From contig NZ_CP016448.1 in NCBI RefSeq assembly GCF_001713355.1, positions 2,418,001-2,482,000 on the forward strand: a stretch of 64,000 nt of DNA, in the 5' to 3' direction. Shown here one piece after another: positions 9,451 to 17,697 of this stretch. A program made the translations under genes and the position numbers. How positions within the stretch are numbered: the first letter of the stretch is position 1; every line of letters begins with the position of its first letter. The notes below the pieces were generated by a model, which worked only from the letters and a program-made list of their open reading frames with translations, was not told where the DNA came from and made no database searches. This DNA comes from Methyloversatilis sp. RAC08. GTDB lineage: Bacteria; Pseudomonadota; Gammaproteobacteria; Burkholderiales; Rhodocyclaceae.

Positions 9451-10914
9451 ATGCAGCCGTTGCACACTTTAGCCCGTCGCAAACTTCGTCTTGATCCGAC
9501 CCGCATGACTTCGCCACCCCCGCCCTACACCCTGCGCGCGTCCGCGCTGCGCAACTGGCTGCGTCAGCTGTCCTTCCGCGACATGTTCGTGCTCGTCCTG
9601 CCGGCACTGCTCATCGTCGGCGCCGGCTTCTGGTTCGCCGCGCGCTACATCAAGCCGGCGCCGCCCGATTTCACGACTTTCTCATGCGGCGCCGAAGGCT
9701 CGGCCTACGAGACCTACTGTGCGCGCTACAAACCGCTGATCGAGCCGTTCGGTGTGCGCGTCGATGTGCGGCAGAGCGCCGGATCGATCGAGAACCTGCA
9801 GCGGCTGATGGATACGGAGCAGTCGGTCGATTTCGCCTTCGTCCAGGGTGGCAGTGCCGAAGACCATCCGCCCGGCCTGCTGTCGCTCGGTGCCGCGTAT
9901 TACGAGCCGGTGTGGGTGTTCTATCGCGGCCGGCCGGGTCTGGACCGGCTGGATCAGCTCAAGGGCCTGCGCATCGGTGTCGGTGCCGAAGGCAGTGGCA
10001 CGCGTCATCTGGCGCTGCAACTGCTCGAAGCGCATGCACTCGTCGGTGACGCGAAACTGCTGAAGCCGCTCGGCGGCACCGCGGGCGTGGTGGCGCTGCT
10101 GTCGCGCAAGATCGATGCGCTGATCGTGGTCGGCGCGGTCAATTCCGCCAGCGTGTGGTCCCTGCTTTACGCCGACGGTATCTCGCTGATGAGCATGGCG
10201 CAGTCGCCGGCCTACGCGCGCCGTTTTCCCCATCTGAGTGAAGTGACGCTGCCGCGCGGTGCGATCGATTTCGTGCGCGATATTCCGTCGCGCGACATTT
10301 CGATGGTGGCGACCCGCGCCTACGTCGTGGCGCGCGAGGACACGCACCCGGCGCTGATCGACCTGATGCTGGGCGCCATGAAGCCGGCGCACGCCGAAGC
10401 GACGGTTTTTCAGCATCCGGGCGAGTTTCCGCAGTCCGACGGCGGCGATTTCGAGCTGCACCCGCGCGCGGCGCGCTTCTACGAGGTCGGCCCGCCGTTC
10501 CTGCAGCGCTACCTGCCGTTTTCGATCGCCAATCTGCTCGACCGCATGATCGTGCTGCTGGTACCGCTGCTTGCCCTCGCCGTGCCCTTGTTCCGCATCC
10601 TGCCGCAGCTGTATGTCTGGCGCGTGCGCAGCAAGCTGTATCGCTGGTACGGCGAGCTGAAGGATCTGGAGCGCCAGGCGCTGCAGGAGGACACGACGCG
10701 CTCGCGCGCCGAATGGCTGCACGATCTTGACCGCATCGAAATCGCGGTTGCACGCATCGGCGTACCGCTGTCGCATGCCGACTATCACTACCAGTTGCGT
10801 GCGCACATCCACATGGTGCGCCGGCGCCTGCAGGGGCTGGCCGAGAACGTCGTGCCGGCAGACCTGTCGACCTCCGGTGTCGCCGCCGGCGACCCTGCCG
10901 CCCCGCGGGTCTGA
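9451..10914 (+). CDS. TAXI-family solute-binding protein, membrane anchored
   Basis: Protein of up to 487 aa with a TAXI-type (TRAP-associated extracytoplasmic immunogenic) binding fold: FSCGAEGSAYETYC near the start of the domain, GLRIGVGAEGSGTRHLALQLL and the VSRD/AYVVARED regions. A membrane segment sits before the domain (about residues 45-65) and a second one near the C-terminus (LLDRMIVLLVPLLALAVPLF), followed by about 110 charged, probably cytoplasmic residues. No TRAP permease gene is next to it. The start is uncertain: ATG 9451 or ATG 9505, neither with a good ribosome-binding site. Ligand unknown. Confidence 0.8.
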   Translation: MQPLHTLARRKLRLDPTRMTSPPPPYTLRASALRNWLRQLSFRDMFVLVLPALLIVGAGFWFAARYIKPAPPDFTTFSCGAEGSAYETYCARYKPLIEPFGVRVDVRQSAGSIENLQRLMDTEQSVDFAFVQGGSAEDHPPGLLSLGAAYYEPVWVFYRGRPGLDRLDQLKGLRIGVGAEGSGTRHLALQLLEAHALVGDAKLLKPLGGTAGVVALLSRKIDALIVVGAVNSASVWSLLYADGISLMSMAQSPAYARRFPHLSEVTLPRGAIDFVRDIPSRDISMVATRAYVVAREDTHPALIDLMLGAMKPAHAEATVFQHPGEFPQSDGGDFELHPRAARFYEVGPPFLQRYLPFSIANLLDRMIVLLVPLLALAVPLFRILPQLYVWRVRSKLYRWYGELKDLERQALQEDTTRSRAEWLHDLDRIEIAVARIGVPLSHADYHYQLRAHIHMVRRRLQGLAENVVPADLSTSGVAAGDPAAPRV

Positions 10915-10954
10915 CCTTTGCGGGCGGTCTGGCGGAGTGTCTGGCCCCCTGTAA

Positions 10955-10982
10955 TTTACAAACATTCGTGCGTGTATATAAT
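10955..10982 (+). promoter_or_regulatory. Sigma-70 promoter with AcrR/TtgR-like operator for the RND operon
   Basis: TTTACA (10955-10960) and a perfect TATAAT (10977-10982) are separated by 16 bases, with the efflux gene ATG at 11009. The same bases form an imperfect palindrome around CGTG, with ACATT on the left and GTGT plus TATA on the right. It resembles the known operators of E. coli acrAB and Pseudomonas ttgABC, which also overlap the promoter. A TetR-family repressor is therefore likely, but no such gene lies next to this operon. Confidence 0.75.
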
Positions 10983-11008
10983 TGCAGGCCGAGATCTGGA
11001 GAGCATTG

Positions 11009-12235
11009 ATGCCCGCCCGCCCCGCAGTTCCGTCCGCCGCCATGTCGCCGGCGCCCCTGCATCGTTCTCCCGCTGCCCTGCGTTTTTCCCTGTTGGTCGT
11101 GCCACTGCTGATTGCGGCGACTTTCCTGAGTGCGTGTTCCGGTGACCAACCGGCCGCAGCGGCGGCACCCAAACCCCTGCCGGTGTCCATCGTGGTGGCG
11201 GAGAGCACGCGCGCGCCGCTGCTGATCGAATCGGTTGCGCAGGCGGAAGGCGCGCGCGAGGTTGAGGTCAGGGCGCGCGTAACCGGCATCATCGAAAGGC
11301 GCTTGTATGGCGAGGGCGAAGCCGTGAAGGCCGGCCAGCCGCTGTTCCGCATCGAGCGCGCGCCATTCGAGATTGCGCTCGCCCAGGCGCGCGCCCAGCT
11401 GGCCGAAGCGCAGGCGCTCGATGAGCAAACAGCACGCGAGCTGCAGCGTCTGCAGGGCCTGGTGGCCGAACGGGCGATCAGCCAGAAGGAATTCGACGAC
11501 ACGAAGTCGGCCAGTGCGGTGTCGAAGGCGGCGGTGAAATCAGCCGAAGCGGCGGTGCGCCAGGCTGAACTGAACCTGTCCTACACGAATGTGACCGCGC
11601 CGGTGTCCGGCATGTCGGGCCGGGCGCAGCGCTCAGAAGGGTCGCTGGTCAATGCCGGCACCGACAGTCTGCTGACATCGATTTCGCAGATCAATCCGAT
11701 CTGGATCCGTTTCAGCCTGTCCGATGGCGACCTGCAGAAGCTGCCGGGTGGCCGCGCCGCCGCGCGCAGCCTGCGCGATGTCGAACTGCAGCTGCCGGAC
11801 GGCAGCATCTATCCGCTGCGCGGGCAGATCAACTTTTCGGCCAGCCGCATCGATGCCTTGCTCGGCACGATGGAAATGCGCGCCGAATTCGCCAATGCCG
11901 ATGCCCGCATCCTGCCCGGCCAGTTCGTGCGTGCCCGCGTGATCGTCGGCGAGCAGGACAATGTGTTCCTGGTGCCGCAGGCCGCCGTGACGCAGACCGA
12001 GAACGGCCCGGTGCTGATGCTGGTGGGGGCTGATGACAAGGTCGAGCCGCGCCCGGTCAAGCTGGGCGACTGGCAGGGCAAGAACTGGGTGGTCACCGAT
12101 GGGTTGAAGCCGGGTGAGCGCGTCATCGTCGACAACCTGATCAAGCTGCGTCCGGGCGCGCCGGTTGCCCCGCGCGCGCCGGGTGAGGCTCCAGCCAACG
12201 CGCCGCCGGCAGCCGCCGCGCAGCCCAAGACCTGA
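11009..12235 (+). CDS. RND efflux periplasmic adaptor (MexA/AcrA family)
   Basis: Membrane-fusion lipoprotein linking the inner-membrane RND pump to the outer-membrane channel. The product is 408 aa with a lipobox FLSAC (Cys43 with this start; ATG 11042 is also possible). It has the barrel-lipoyl halves (VRARVTGIIERRLYGEGEAVKAGQPLF), an alpha-hairpin rich in Ala and Glu, and SYTNVTAPVSGMSGRAQ on the return strand. GGAG is well placed before ATG 11009. The permease follows after 14 bases and then the outer-membrane factor, forming a complete tripartite system for drugs or other toxic compounds. The substrate cannot be read from sequence. Confidence 0.93.
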   Translation: MPARPAVPSAAMSPAPLHRSPAALRFSLLVVPLLIAATFLSACSGDQPAAAAAPKPLPVSIVVAESTRAPLLIESVAQAEGAREVEVRARVTGIIERRLYGEGEAVKAGQPLFRIERAPFEIALAQARAQLAEAQALDEQTARELQRLQGLVAERAISQKEFDDTKSASAVSKAAVKSAEAAVRQAELNLSYTNVTAPVSGMSGRAQRSEGSLVNAGTDSLLTSISQINPIWIRFSLSDGDLQKLPGGRAAARSLRDVELQLPDGSIYPLRGQINFSASRIDALLGTMEMRAEFANADARILPGQFVRARVIVGEQDNVFLVPQAAVTQTENGPVLMLVGADDKVEPRPVKLGDWQGKNWVVTDGLKPGERVIVDNLIKLRPGAPVAPRAPGEAPANAPPAAAAQPKT

Positions 12236-12249
12236 CGGAGCGCGCAGCC

Positions 12250-15200
12250 ATGGCCCGCTTCTTCATCACCCGCCCGATCTTTTCGGGCGTCATTTCCATC
12301 GTGATCATGATTGCCGGTCTGGTGGCGTCGCTGTCGCTGCCGGTGGCTCAATACCCGGAGATTTCGCCGCCAACCGTCATCGTCACCGCGACCTATCCGG
12401 GCGCCAATGCGGAAACGCTGTCGCGCACGGTCGCGGCACCCATCGAGGAACAGTTGTCCGGCGTTGAAGGCCTGCTGTACTTCAACTCGACGTCGACGTC
12501 CAACGGTACCGTCAGCATCACGCTCACCTTCGAAGTCGGCACCGACCCCGATACCGCGCTGATCGCGGTGAACAACCGCATTTCGGTCGCTGAATCGCGA
12601 CTGCCGGAAGACGTGCGGCGCAACGGTCTGGTGGTGCGCAAGCGCTCGAACAACCTGCTGATGATCGCTGCGCTCAAATCGACCGATGGGCAGCGCGATA
12701 CGCTTTTTCTGACGAATTACGTCGCGGTGAACGTGCTCGACGAACTGCGCCGACTGCGCGGCGTCGGCGACGCGATCGCCTTCGACGCGCCATACGCGAT
12801 GCGCGTGTGGCTCAAGCCCGATGTGATGGCACGCCTGGGCGTCGCCACCTCCGACGTGGCGGCGGCGATCCGCGTGCAGAACGCGCAGAACGCGGCCGGT
12901 CGCATCGGTCAGGAGCCGGTGCTCAACGGTCAGCAGCTCACCTATACGGTCAGCGCCAAGGGTCGTCTGCTGAGCATCGAGGAATTCGAGAACATCCTGC
13001 TGCGCGCCGATGGCCCGGGCGGCGTGGTGCGCCTGAAGGACGTCGCGCGCATCGAGCTTGGCGCGGAGAACTACGACCGCACGACCAAGGTGAACGGCAC
13101 GCCGGTGTCCGGCATGGGCATCTACCTGCAGTCCGGGGCCAATGCGCTGGAAGCAGCGAATCTGGTGCGCGCCAAGCTGGATGAACTGTCGGCGCGGCTG
13201 CCGGACGGGCTCGAATTCATCATTCCGAACGACACCACGCGCTTCATCCGTGAATCGATCAAGGCGGTTGCACACACGCTGCTCGAAGCCACGGTGCTGG
13301 TCGTGCTGGTGGTGTTCGTGTTCCTGCAGAACTGGCGCGCCACGCTGATCCCGCTGATCGCGGTGCCGGTGTCGCTGGTCGGCACCTTCGCCGGATTGTG
13401 GATGTTCGGCTTTTCGATCAATACGCTGACGCTGTTCGCCATGGTGCTGTCGATCGGCATCGTCGTGGATGATGCCATCGTGGTGCTGGAAAACGTCGAA
13501 CGGCAGATGCGCGAATTCGGCCGCACGCCGAAGGATGCGGCGCTGGAAGCGATGCGCGAGGTGTCCGGCGCGCTGGTCGCCATGGTGCTGGTGCTGGTTG
13601 CGGTGTTCGTGCCGGTCGCCTTCCTGGGCGGCATTGCCGGCAAGCTGTACCAGCAGTTCGCCGCCACCGTGGCGGTGTCGGTGACCATTTCGGGCATCGT
13701 CGCGTTGACGCTGACCCCGGCCCTGTGCGCGCTGATGCTCAAGCCGCACGACGGTGAATCGAAAATGTTCCGGCCGTTCAACCGCGGCTTCGACTGGCTC
13801 ACGAAGGTCTACACCGGCACGGTGTCGCTGACGCTGCGTCATGGTCTGATCAGCGTGCTGGTGGTCGGCCTGCTGTTCGCCGGCGCCGGCTTCATGTTCC
13901 GCGTCGTGCCGGGCGCCTTCGTGCCATCGGAAGACCAGGGCTATCTGTTCGGCTTCGTCACGCTGCCCGATGGCGCGTCGGCCGAGCGCACCGAACAGTC
14001 GTTCGAGAAGCTGCGCAAGGTGATCAACGACGAGCCGGCGGTCGAAAACCTCTTCATGGTGCGCGGTATCGATTTCATCACCGGCAACAACCGGTCGAGT
14101 GTCGCCATGATGTTCGTCGTGCTGCGTCCATGGGACCAGCGCACCGAAACCGCCGACGACCTGCAGAAGAAGATCGCCGCTGCCGGCATGAAACTCAGCG
14201 ATGGCATGGGACTGATCTTCAATCCACCACCGATTCAGGGTCTGGGTACGGCAGGCGGTTTTGAAGCTTACGTTCAAGCGCGCGAAGAGGCCGATCCGCG
14301 CAAGCTCGCCGCCATCACCACGCAGCTGCTCGACGCGCTGAAGGCGCGGCCTGAGCTGACCGGCATGAACAGCTTCTTCCGCGTGTCCTCGCCGCAACTG
14401 GCGGTCGAGGTGGACGAGGCGAAGGCGATCGCGCTCGGCATTCCGATCGATGCGCTGTATTCGACGCTGCAGGCGACGATGGGTACCCTGTACGTGAATG
14501 ACTTCAATCGCTCGGGCAAGACCTACAAGGTGCAGCTCGGCGCCGATGCCGCCTACCGCATGAAGCCGGAAGATCTGGGCAAACCGTATGTGCGTGCGAC
14601 TACCGGCGCAATGATTCCGCTGTCGGCGGTGATCACCGTGAAGTCTGTCGTCGGTCCGGAGATGGTCGAGCGCTTCAATGGCTTCATCGCCGCCAAGATT
14701 CTCGGCAATACGGCGCCGGGCCGCAGTTCGGGTGAGGCCATCCAGATCGTCGAAGAGGTGGCGCGCGATATCCTGCCGGCGGGCTACGCACTCGAATGGA
14801 CCGGTCAGGCGTATCAGGAAAAGCGCACCGGTCTTACCTCTGTCATCGCGATGGGCTTCGGCATCATCATGGTGTTCCTGATCCTTGCTGCGCAGTACGA
14901 ACGCTGGTCGCTGCCGCTGGCGGTCATCCTGGCGATTCCATTCGCCATCCTTGGCGCCTTGCTGGCGGTGTGGGTGCGCGGCATGCCGAACGACATCTAC
15001 TTCCAGATCGGGCTGGTCGTGCTGGTCGGGCTGGCCGCGAAGAACGCCATCCTGATCGTCGAGTTCGCGGCGCAGAAGCAGGCCGAGGGCATGAGCGCAA
15101 TCGAGGCGTCGCTCGAGGCGGCACGGCTGCGCTTCCGCCCGATCTGCATGACCGCGCTCGCCTTCATCCTCGGCGTCGTGCCGCTGGTGATCGCCACCGG

Positions 15201-15360
15201 CGCCGGTGCATCGGCGCGCCGTTCGATGGGTACCGGCGTATTCGGTGGCATGCTGGCCGCAACCTTTGTCGCGACGATCTTCATCCCGCTGTTCTACAGC
15301 TGGCTGAGCGGCCGCAAGTCGGCAGCGCGCAACACAGTATCTCCGGAGGCGGTGCAATGA
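12250..15360 (+). CDS. RND multidrug efflux permease (HAE1 family)
   Basis: Proton-driven inner-membrane pump of the AcrB/MexB type, 1036 aa, the family's usual length. It opens with MARFFITRPIFSGVISIVIM and carries the proton-relay pair D407-D408 in GIVVDDAIVVLENVER and the lysine-bearing helix LVGLAAKNAILIVEFAAQK. Two large periplasmic loops follow TM1 and TM7. Its stop overlaps the start of the outer-membrane factor gene by 3 bases. The 1186-aa open frame on the opposite strand here is a shadow of this gene. Confidence 0.96.
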   Translation: MARFFITRPIFSGVISIVIMIAGLVASLSLPVAQYPEISPPTVIVTATYPGANAETLSRTVAAPIEEQLSGVEGLLYFNSTSTSNGTVSITLTFEVGTDPDTALIAVNNRISVAESRLPEDVRRNGLVVRKRSNNLLMIAALKSTDGQRDTLFLTNYVAVNVLDELRRLRGVGDAIAFDAPYAMRVWLKPDVMARLGVATSDVAAAIRVQNAQNAAGRIGQEPVLNGQQLTYTVSAKGRLLSIEEFENILLRADGPGGVVRLKDVARIELGAENYDRTTKVNGTPVSGMGIYLQSGANALEAANLVRAKLDELSARLPDGLEFIIPNDTTRFIRESIKAVAHTLLEATVLVVLVVFVFLQNWRATLIPLIAVPVSLVGTFAGLWMFGFSINTLTLFAMVLSIGIVVDDAIVVLENVERQMREFGRTPKDAALEAMREVSGALVAMVLVLVAVFVPVAFLGGIAGKLYQQFAATVAVSVTISGIVALTLTPALCALMLKPHDGESKMFRPFNRGFDWLTKVYTGTVSLTLRHGLISVLVVGLLFAGAGFMFRVVPGAFVPSEDQGYLFGFVTLPDGASAERTEQSFEKLRKVINDEPAVENLFMVRGIDFITGNNRSSVAMMFVVLRPWDQRTETADDLQKKIAAAGMKLSDGMGLIFNPPPIQGLGTAGGFEAYVQAREEADPRKLAAITTQLLDALKARPELTGMNSFFRVSSPQLAVEVDEAKAIALGIPIDALYSTLQATMGTLYVNDFNRSGKTYKVQLGADAAYRMKPEDLGKPYVRATTGAMIPLSAVITVKSVVGPEMVERFNGFIAAKILGNTAPGRSSGEAIQIVEEVARDILPAGYALEWTGQAYQEKRTGLTSVIAMGFGIIMVFLILAAQYERWSLPLAVILAIPFAILGALLAVWVRGMPNDIYFQIGLVVLVGLAAKNAILIVEFAAQKQAEGMSAIEASLEAARLRFRPICMTALAFILGVVPLVIATGAGASARRSMGTGVFGGMLAATFVATIFIPLFYSWLSGRKSAARNTVSPEAVQ

Positions 15361-16796
15361 AGACTGCATTCCGCACTCCGGTCCTGACGATGCTCGCTGC
15401 GTGGCTGCTGTCCGGCTGTATGGTCGGCCCGGATTACGTACGACCGGAACTGCCGCTGCCCGCGCGCTTTGCGGCGTCGGCCGACGGGCAGCCCCAGGTC
15501 GCGGTGGCGCGCGGCTGGTGGAAGCTGTTCAATGACGACACGCTGAACGCGCTGGTCGACCGCGCGCTGACCGACAACAGCGACGTGCAGCGCGCCGTCG
15601 CGCGTATCGAACAGGCCGATGCGGTACTGCGCGAAGTCGGCGCGGCGCTGTTCCCCGACGTGGGTGTGGGCGCCGCCGCGAGCCGCTCGCGCATCAGCGG
15701 CGTGGGTACGCCACTCCCGACCGGTGCGCCGCTGTACCGCAACAACTACCAGGCCGCGATCTCGACCTCGTTCGAGATCGACTTCTGGGGCAAGCTGCGC
15801 CGCGCCAGCGAGGCGGCGCGGGCGCAAGCGCTCGGCACCCGCTATGCAAAGGACACAGTCGAGCTGACGCTGGTGAGCCAGCTGGTCGGCAGCTATCTGA
15901 ACCTGCGCGCACTCGATGCCCAGCTCGCGCTGTCGCGCGACACGCTGACGACGCGGCGCGACAACGCCGCCATCCTGCGCACGCGCGCAGAGCGCGGGCT
16001 GACCAATGATCTCGAACTGCAGCAGGCGCTGGGCGCGGTCGCGGCCATCGATGCGCAGATCGCCGATCTGACGCGCAGTCGGGCCATTGCCGAAAACCAG
16101 CTCGGTCTGCTGAGCGGTCAGCTCGATCTGTCCATCGCGCCCGGAGACCTGCGCACGTTGCCCTTGCCGCTGCAGCCGCCGGCCGGCCTGCCGTCGTCGC
16201 TGCTCGACGCGCGGCCGGACATCCGTCAGGCCGAAGCCGATCTGGCTGCAGCCAGCGCGCAGATCGGCGTGGCGAAGGCGGCGCTGTACCCGTCGATTTC
16301 ACTGACCGGCAACTACGGCTCGCAAAGTCGCGAACTGTCCGACCTGTTCAGCGGCCCGGCCAATATCTGGTCGCTGGGCGTCGGACTGGATCTGCCGCTG
16401 TTCGACGCCGGTCGGCGCAGTGCGCGCGTCGATCAGGCCAGTGCGCAGCAGAAGCAGGCGCTGGCGAGCTATGTGTCCGCAGTGCGCAGTGCCTTCACCG
16501 ATGTGCGCGATGCGCTGGTGGCGGGCGAGCAGTACGCGCAGAGCGTGGTTGCGCTGCAGGCGCAGTTCGACGCCGCGGCACGCAGTTTGGCGCTGGCGCA
16601 GAAGCGCTACGACGCGGGCTATTCGCGCTATCTGGAAGTGCTCGATGCGCAGCGAAGTGCGAATGACGCATCGCTCGCGCTGGTGCGGGCACGCCAGTCA
16701 CAACTGGCCGAAGTGGTGAATCTGTATGTCGCGCTCGGCGGCGGCTGGGCCGACGCGACCGCGGAGCAGGGCAAGGCCGCAGCGGCCTTACCCTGA
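15357..16796 (+). CDS. Outer-membrane efflux lipoprotein (NodT/OprM family)
   Basis: Outer-membrane channel of the tripartite pump, 479 aa. The lipobox LLSGC is followed by MVGPDYVRPELPLPARF, which is typical of NodT/OprM proteins. Two TolC-type repeats are visible, with LLDARPDIRQAEADLAAASAQ between them. I chose the ATG at 15357, which overlaps the permease stop (ATGA), although the frame is open further upstream inside the permease gene; that upstream part is out-of-frame permease sequence. The gene ends 26 bases before the convergent bactofilin gene, and I see no terminator there. Confidence 0.94.
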   Translation: MKTAFRTPVLTMLAAWLLSGCMVGPDYVRPELPLPARFAASADGQPQVAVARGWWKLFNDDTLNALVDRALTDNSDVQRAVARIEQADAVLREVGAALFPDVGVGAAASRSRISGVGTPLPTGAPLYRNNYQAAISTSFEIDFWGKLRRASEAARAQALGTRYAKDTVELTLVSQLVGSYLNLRALDAQLALSRDTLTTRRDNAAILRTRAERGLTNDLELQQALGAVAAIDAQIADLTRSRAIAENQLGLLSGQLDLSIAPGDLRTLPLPLQPPAGLPSSLLDARPDIRQAEADLAAASAQIGVAKAALYPSISLTGNYGSQSRELSDLFSGPANIWSLGVGLDLPLFDAGRRSARVDQASAQQKQALASYVSAVRSAFTDVRDALVAGEQYAQSVVALQAQFDAAARSLALAQKRYDAGYSRYLEVLDAQRSANDASLALVRARQSQLAEVVNLYVALGGGWADATAEQGKAAAALP

Positions 16797-16821
16797 TTTC
16801 CAGCCAGTCCGGCTTGTCGTT

Positions 16822-17427
16822 TCAGCCAGCGAGCGCGCTCAGTACCCGGCGCTCGTCGGCCGGCTGTTCCTTCGTCGGCCGCGAGGCGTCCTTGCTTGCC
16901 GTGGTCAGCGACTTCACGTCGCCCGATATCTCACCGCCCTCCTCGATCAGGATGGAGCCATAGCGGATCTTGCCGCTGACCCGGCCGGTCGCATGGACGA
17001 TGAGCCGCTGGCGCGCGGTCAGTTCGCCATCGAAGTGACCGTGGATTTCCGCGATGTCGATGCCCACCGTACCGGAGTACGCGCCGTGCTCGGCGATGCG
17101 GATGACGCGGCTGTCCATCGTCGCTTCGACGCGGCCTTCCACCACCAGCGTGTCGCAGTCGAGAATTTCCGCGCCCTTGAGCTTCACGTCCGGCCCGACG
17201 ATGAGGCGGCTGCCCTGTTCTGTCGAACCCGCACTGGCCGTTTCACGGGCGGCCGGCGTGGCGGTGAGTGAGGCAGGGGTGTCGCCGGAGAGCGACACTG
17301 GCGGTGCGCTGGCTGACTGCGCAGCCGGCAAGCCACCTGACAGGGAAGGTTGACCGCCCGGCCGCAAGGTACGGCCAGTCTGGTTTTCGGCGGGTTTCGG
17401 GAACGGACCGGGTTTGCTGTTGAACAT
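16822..17427 (-). CDS. Bactofilin family protein (polymer-forming cytoskeletal)
   Basis: Bactofilins assemble without nucleotide into beta-helical filaments that position envelope enzymes or shape the cell. The 201-aa product has a proline-, serine- and alanine-rich N-terminus (about 1-75) and a right-handed beta-helix core (about 75-175) with LIVGPDVKLKGAEILDCDTL, VEGRVEATM and ATGRVSGKIRYGSILIEEGG. The start at 17427 has AAGGAGAA 6 bases upstream; the frame is open for 51 more codons, but these are not protein-like. It diverges from the GlrK-like kinase and has its own sigma-54 promoter elements (17477-17492), so it may be controlled by that system. Confidence 0.92.
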   Translation of the reverse strand: MFNSKPGPFPKPAENQTGRTLRPGGQPSLSGGLPAAQSASAPPVSLSGDTPASLTATPAARETASAGSTEQGSRLIVGPDVKLKGAEILDCDTLVVEGRVEATMDSRVIRIAEHGAYSGTVGIDIAEIHGHFDGELTARQRLIVHATGRVSGKIRYGSILIEEGGEISGDVKSLTTASKDASRPTKEQPADERRVLSALAG

Positions 17428-17476
17428 GCGTTCTCCTTGAATGATCGGGCCATCGAAGCGGTGCCCGACAGCATTC

Positions 17477-17492
17477 AGCAATGCTTGTGCCC
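17477..17492 (-). promoter_or_regulatory. Sigma-54 promoter of the bactofilin gene
   Basis: On the minus strand the sequence reads GGGCAC-AAGCA-TTGCT. The invariant GG (17491-17490) and GC (17479-17478) are exactly 10 bases apart, and the match to TGGCAC-N5-TTGCW is near-perfect. The predicted transcript start is near 17466, giving a leader of about 40 bases before the ATG at 17427. A GlrR-type enhancer box lies about 110 bp upstream. Confidence 0.78.
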
Positions 17493-17566
17493 GGAGAAAA
17501 ATATCCAATTTGTTCAATGGCTTGAGAAGCTTTCGAGCGGGTGGATGTACGCAATCGCCGTTCGTC

Positions 17567-17584
17567 TGTCGCCTCGGCACGACA
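17567..17584. promoter_or_regulatory. GlrR/QseF-type enhancer box, perfect TGTC-N10-GACA
   Basis: TGTC (17567-17570) and GACA (17581-17584) are separated by exactly 10 bases. This is the upstream activating sequence reported for enterobacterial GlrR. It lies in the divergent region between bactofilin and the kinase gene, about 110 bp upstream of the predicted sigma-54 start for bactofilin. The regulator that would read it is encoded at 19579-20958. Confidence 0.65.
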
Positions 17585-17697
17585 ACCCCAAGGCGAACCC
17601 GATGCAGATCATGCGCTTGCCATTTACTTTATTTTGCATTTGCTTACGACGGCTTACCGCGCGGGCTCTGCGCCCTCCCTAGACTCGCGGCTCCATC

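Noticed and set aside
14796-15356. N-terminal extension of the outer-membrane factor frame back into the permease gene
   Set aside because: The extension is out-of-frame permease sequence; the ATG at 15357 starts directly with a lipoprotein signal peptide.
11809-15369. 1186-aa open frame opposite the RND permease
   Set aside because: Low-complexity His/Arg/Asp-rich translation that mirrors codon usage of the permease gene; no recognisable protein.
17592-17605. GG-N10-GC site as a sigma-54 promoter for the glrK-like operon
   Set aside because: Only the bare GG and GC match; the remaining bases do not fit, and it lies just 7 bases from the enhancer box, too close for activation by looping.
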